A stretch of DNA of 38,607 nt from Bolinopsis microptera (lineage: Eukaryota; Ctenophora; Tentaculata; Lobata; Bolinopsidae): contig NW_026971817.1 in NCBI RefSeq assembly GCF_026151205.1, forward strand, positions 1 through 38,607, read 5' to 3'. The translations under genes and the position numbers were made by a program. The notes under the pieces are model-generated. The model was given only the letters and a program-made list of their open reading frames with translations, was not told where the DNA came from and did not search any database. Below are positions 36,880 through 38,607 of the stretch, one piece after another (position 1 is the stretch's first letter; the number at the start of each line of letters is the position of its first letter).

Positions 36880-37060
36880 GGGTTTCGGTCCGACCAAAAC
36901 AAGGATGTGAAATCGAATTGCTATTTAGAAAATGGCACGGTAACTACGTTTGAACCGTCCGACGCGAAAGCCTAACGCTTCACACGTAAATTTGTTGGCG
37001 CTAACAACGCGCATTTTGCGCGCGCTACATGTCCCGCGTGGGTTCACTTACCACGTGCTA
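36880..37060. other. CpG-rich patch with short GC hairpin
   Basis: CpG dinucleotides are dense here (for example CGTCCGACGCG, AACGCGCATTTTGCGCGCG and CCCGCGTGGG) while the flanks are AT-rich. CGCGC at 37,008-37,012 and GCGCG at 37,018-37,022 form a five-pair stem with an ATTTT loop. An E-box CACGTG lies at 37,052-37,057. No promoter elements such as a placed TATA box or initiator are visible, so regulatory function is only a possibility. Confidence 0.4.
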
Positions 37061-37204
37061 TTTACTTTCTTGATGCATTCTTCTAGGGATACAGATGACT
37101 GATAAGGATAGCTGCTAGATGTGCATAGTGATTATTGTAGTTGTGATATTATGTTGTATTGACCACTACTGATATTGATTGATTAAATATTCTCCCAATT
37201 TCAG

Positions 37205-37278
37205 ACCATTGAAAGGGTTTACTATGTTCAGCAGAGAAAGATATTTGACCTTCAAGACTTCGATCATCTGCCAAATAA
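37205..37278 (+). CDS. Candidate small internal exon (74 bp), product unknown
   Basis: The acceptor AAATATTCTCCCAATTTCAG ends at 37,204 and a donor (AA|GTATGT) begins at 37,279. The frame from 37,205 reads TIERVYYVQQRKIFDLQDF, then DHLPN, and would stay open to a TAA at 37,340. It has both splice signals and ordinary codon use but is short and matches nothing I recognise. A 125-codon minus-strand frame covers the same region (37,526 to 37,149); it has no domain either, and the two cannot both be real. Confidence 0.25.
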
Positions 37279-37721
37279 GTATGTTCAATTATTTGTAATA
37301 CAGAATCCATGTGTCTATTGGATAGAGTGCACCAAATACTAACTACCAAGATGGTCCCACTATAGGAGATACCCATATCCCAGGCAGATAGGACCTGATT
37401 TACACTACCATGATATGGAGCCTTATGGTCTGTAATCCAGACTTTGACTTTGACCTTGTCATGCAATTGTTTGAAAATAATATAGAGGGCATGCCCTAAC
37501 ATGGTTGTGTTTTGTTGCGTGAACACTAGTATCCATCTACTTATCTACTATTTTTATGGACTGTATGCATTTGTCTCGAGCAGTGAGTGATTTGCTTGTA
37601 AGATATGTGTCTGGTCACGCTCAGTATTCTTTTATGTGTCTGACCAATGATTTGGTGTGTTATACTTGTTGTATGCCTTTAAATTTTAATAGGTTTTGAC
37701 CATTGGATATCATTTATGCAG

Positions 37722-37796
37722 CCAAATTCTACAACGCTGAGTACTATCTAATACACTGGATGGTTTAAGGGAATTCGAACAAAGGACAAACGCATG
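37722..37796 (+). pseudogene. Possible damaged small exon (75 bp)
   Basis: Bounded by the acceptor-like TTTATGCAG (ending 37,721) and a consensus-quality donor ATG|GTAAGT at 37,797. All three plus frames contain a stop inside the segment. Two partial readings, KFYNAEYYLIHW and WFKGIRTKDKRM, abut in different frames, as would happen with one indel. Chance splice-like sites are common, so this is weak; it is listed because it falls in line with the neighbouring exon-like pieces. Confidence 0.15.
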
Positions 37797-37899
37797 GTAA
37801 GTAGTATCTGATATGACCTTAATATCTGCTTTGCTTTGCTTTTACAATCACATTTCGGAAAATGCAGTGATTTCTAAATATGTTACGATTTTGTTTCAG

Positions 37900-37990
37900 A
37901 ATAGTGAAATTCTGCAAAAGATACTGACGACCTGCCAAACGACCTCCTTCCATCAGTACAGTGTGTCTTTCTGGTGTCGGACAGTTTAGG
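37900..37990 (+). CDS. Candidate small exon (91 bp), product unknown
   Basis: The acceptor GTTACGATTTTGTTTCAG ends at 37,899. From 37,900 the frame reads NSEILQKILTTCQTTSFHQY and then SVSFWCRTV before a TAG at 37,987-37,989, just ahead of a GTAATC donor-like site at 37,991. The composition is protein-like. The in-frame stop means it is a terminal exon, is read in another frame, or is broken. It lies only 85 bp before the LRR segment on the same strand, but no continuous reading frame joins them. Confidence 0.25.
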
Positions 37991-38075
37991 GTAATCCTTA
38001 ATTCTGCTTTCTTTCCCATTTAATTTCTCCATTTCTGTTCCCCGTCTTTCTTATTTTACAATTTCGTATCTTTAG

Positions 38076-38403
38076 AAATGTACATCATACCGTGGAACGC
38101 TCAAACACCTCGGTACATTGTTTCAGTGATCCGCTCGAATTGTTAAATTCGCCCGACCTCAACATTACCACTCTCGACCTGTCGGAGAACAATCTGATGA
38201 CAAGGAGACGACCATTTTGTGCAATATTTGTCAAGTTGTCGGGTTTGCAAACGCCGTCAACCTTGCAGGCAGCAAATGTACGTGATGGGAGGGTAGAATC
38301 AGTTAAGATGATGTGGTCGGGGATTTGCTGTGGCTTGCTGATCGGGAACGAGGTGAAATCAAGACAAGTGAATATTGTACTAAAATTGACAAACACTGTT
38401 TAA
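38076..38403 (+). CDS. Leucine-rich-repeat N-terminal segment, Toll-like-receptor style (partial)
   Basis: A long pyrimidine-rich tract (about 38,002-38,073) ending in TTTAG gives a good acceptor; the segment then stays open to a TAA at 38,401. It contains TSVHCFSDPLELLNSPDLN followed by ITTLDLSENNL. The latter is a perfect LxxLxLxxNxL leucine-rich repeat (I, L, L, N, L), and the preceding V-x-C, then DLN, matches the LRR N-terminal cap that precedes the first repeat in Toll-like receptors and other extracellular LRR proteins. A second, imperfect repeat is suggested by FVKLSGLQ and LQAAN. The C-terminal third no longer resembles LRRs, so the true exon may end near a GTACGT donor-like site at 38,275, or the copy may be decayed. 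A mirrored minus-strand frame of equal length lacks such motifs. Confidence 0.5.
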
Positions 38404-38418
38404 GGAAGTAGCAAAAAG

Positions 38419-38514
38419 ATGCATCTGGTATTTCGTCGTTCTATGATCGCTGTTTGCTTCGTTATTTCGTTAGTCCTGAGTGGACATAACCAAATCCACA
38501 GCACAAATCACTGA
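38419..38514 (+). CDS. Short frame with signal-peptide features
   Basis: ATG at 38,419 (A at -3, G at -1 relative to the A of ATG) opens 31 codons ending in TGA at 38,512-38,514. The product begins MHLVFRRS, a short basic head, followed by the hydrophobic core MIAVCFVISLVLSG and a polar tail HNQIHSTNH. This is the textbook n-, h- and c-region layout of a secretory signal peptide, with possible cleavage after the LVLSG stretch. It begins 15 bp after the LRR frame ends, on the same strand. It may be the first exon of a second secreted or membrane LRR gene running off the window, a very small secreted peptide, or a frame cut short by an indel. I see no good donor before the stop. Confidence 0.4.
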   Translation: MHLVFRRSMIAVCFVISLVLSGHNQIHSTNH

Positions 38515-38607
38515 TACTGACTGAGCTATAAATATCACAACACATTCCCCCCCCCAAGGTCCCCAAAGAGATAACGACTGAGCTAATAAAAAAACACCAA
38601 CCACAAT
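38515..38607. other. Window edge, AT-rich with a C9 run
   Basis: Contains CTGACTGAGCTATAAATA near 38,517 and CGACTGAGCTAATAAAA near 38,575, two similar words about 56 bp apart, and nine C at about 38,547-38,555. Nothing further can be said from this fragment. Confidence 0.4.

Noticed and set aside
37149-37526. 125-codon minus-strand frame
   Set aside because: A few frames of this length are expected by chance in a window of this size. It overlaps possible dispersed repeat sequence and has no recognised domain.
38085-38396. 103-codon minus-strand frame opposite the LRR segment
   Set aside because: It mirrors the plus frame over the same bases. Only the plus frame has a family motif (ITTLDLSENNL) and a strong acceptor in front.

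Overview
The window looks like anonymous, AT-rich animal (eukaryotic) DNA of uneven sequence quality. There are no operons, no ribosome-binding-site architecture and no long open frames. What is protein-like comes as short stretches flanked by polypyrimidine-AG and GT splice-like signals. Two CGCG-armed inverted repeats, a tRNA-like SINE candidate and a Toll-like-receptor-style leucine-rich-repeat fragment point to an invertebrate, perhaps a mollusc or relative. That placement is an inference from remembered repeat styles and is not secure.

Quality and layout. Positions 1 to about 9,560 are dominated by runs of G, T, A and C of 4 to 19 bases and read like consensus with inflated homopolymers. 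No gene can be supported there, and the open frames are chance products of low-complexity DNA. From about 9,560 the text becomes more normal but still carries many short homopolymer runs, so frameshifts are expected. The last 2 kb (36.5-38.6 kb) look cleanest.

Main contents. (1) A roughly 500-bp sequence occurs three times in direct orientation at about 13.05, 27.69 and 30.43 kb, each time after a very AT-rich stretch. It may be a duplicated exon or an unclassified transposable element. (2) CGCG hairpin repeats lie at 14.7 and 33.8 kb. (3) A tRNA-like, GC-rich SINE candidate lies at 22.5-22.75 kb. (4) An AT-rich imperfect direct duplication lies at 27.1-27.4 kb. (5) Exon-like segments of unknown product lie at 25.6, 26.06, 33.42, 36.6, 37.2, 37.7 and 37.9 kb. 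(6) At the right edge, a plus-strand LRR-cap plus LRR segment (38.08 kb) is followed 15 bp after its open frame ends by a 31-codon frame that looks like a signal peptide (38.42 kb). A signal peptide normally precedes the LRRs, so this order suggests the remains of one LRR gene followed by the start of another.

I found no rRNA, confident tRNA, CRISPR array, complete protein-coding gene or recognisable multi-gene system. The best candidates for follow-up are the three-copy 500-bp repeat and the LRR/signal-peptide arrangement. Every gene call is partial and should be treated as a hypothesis.
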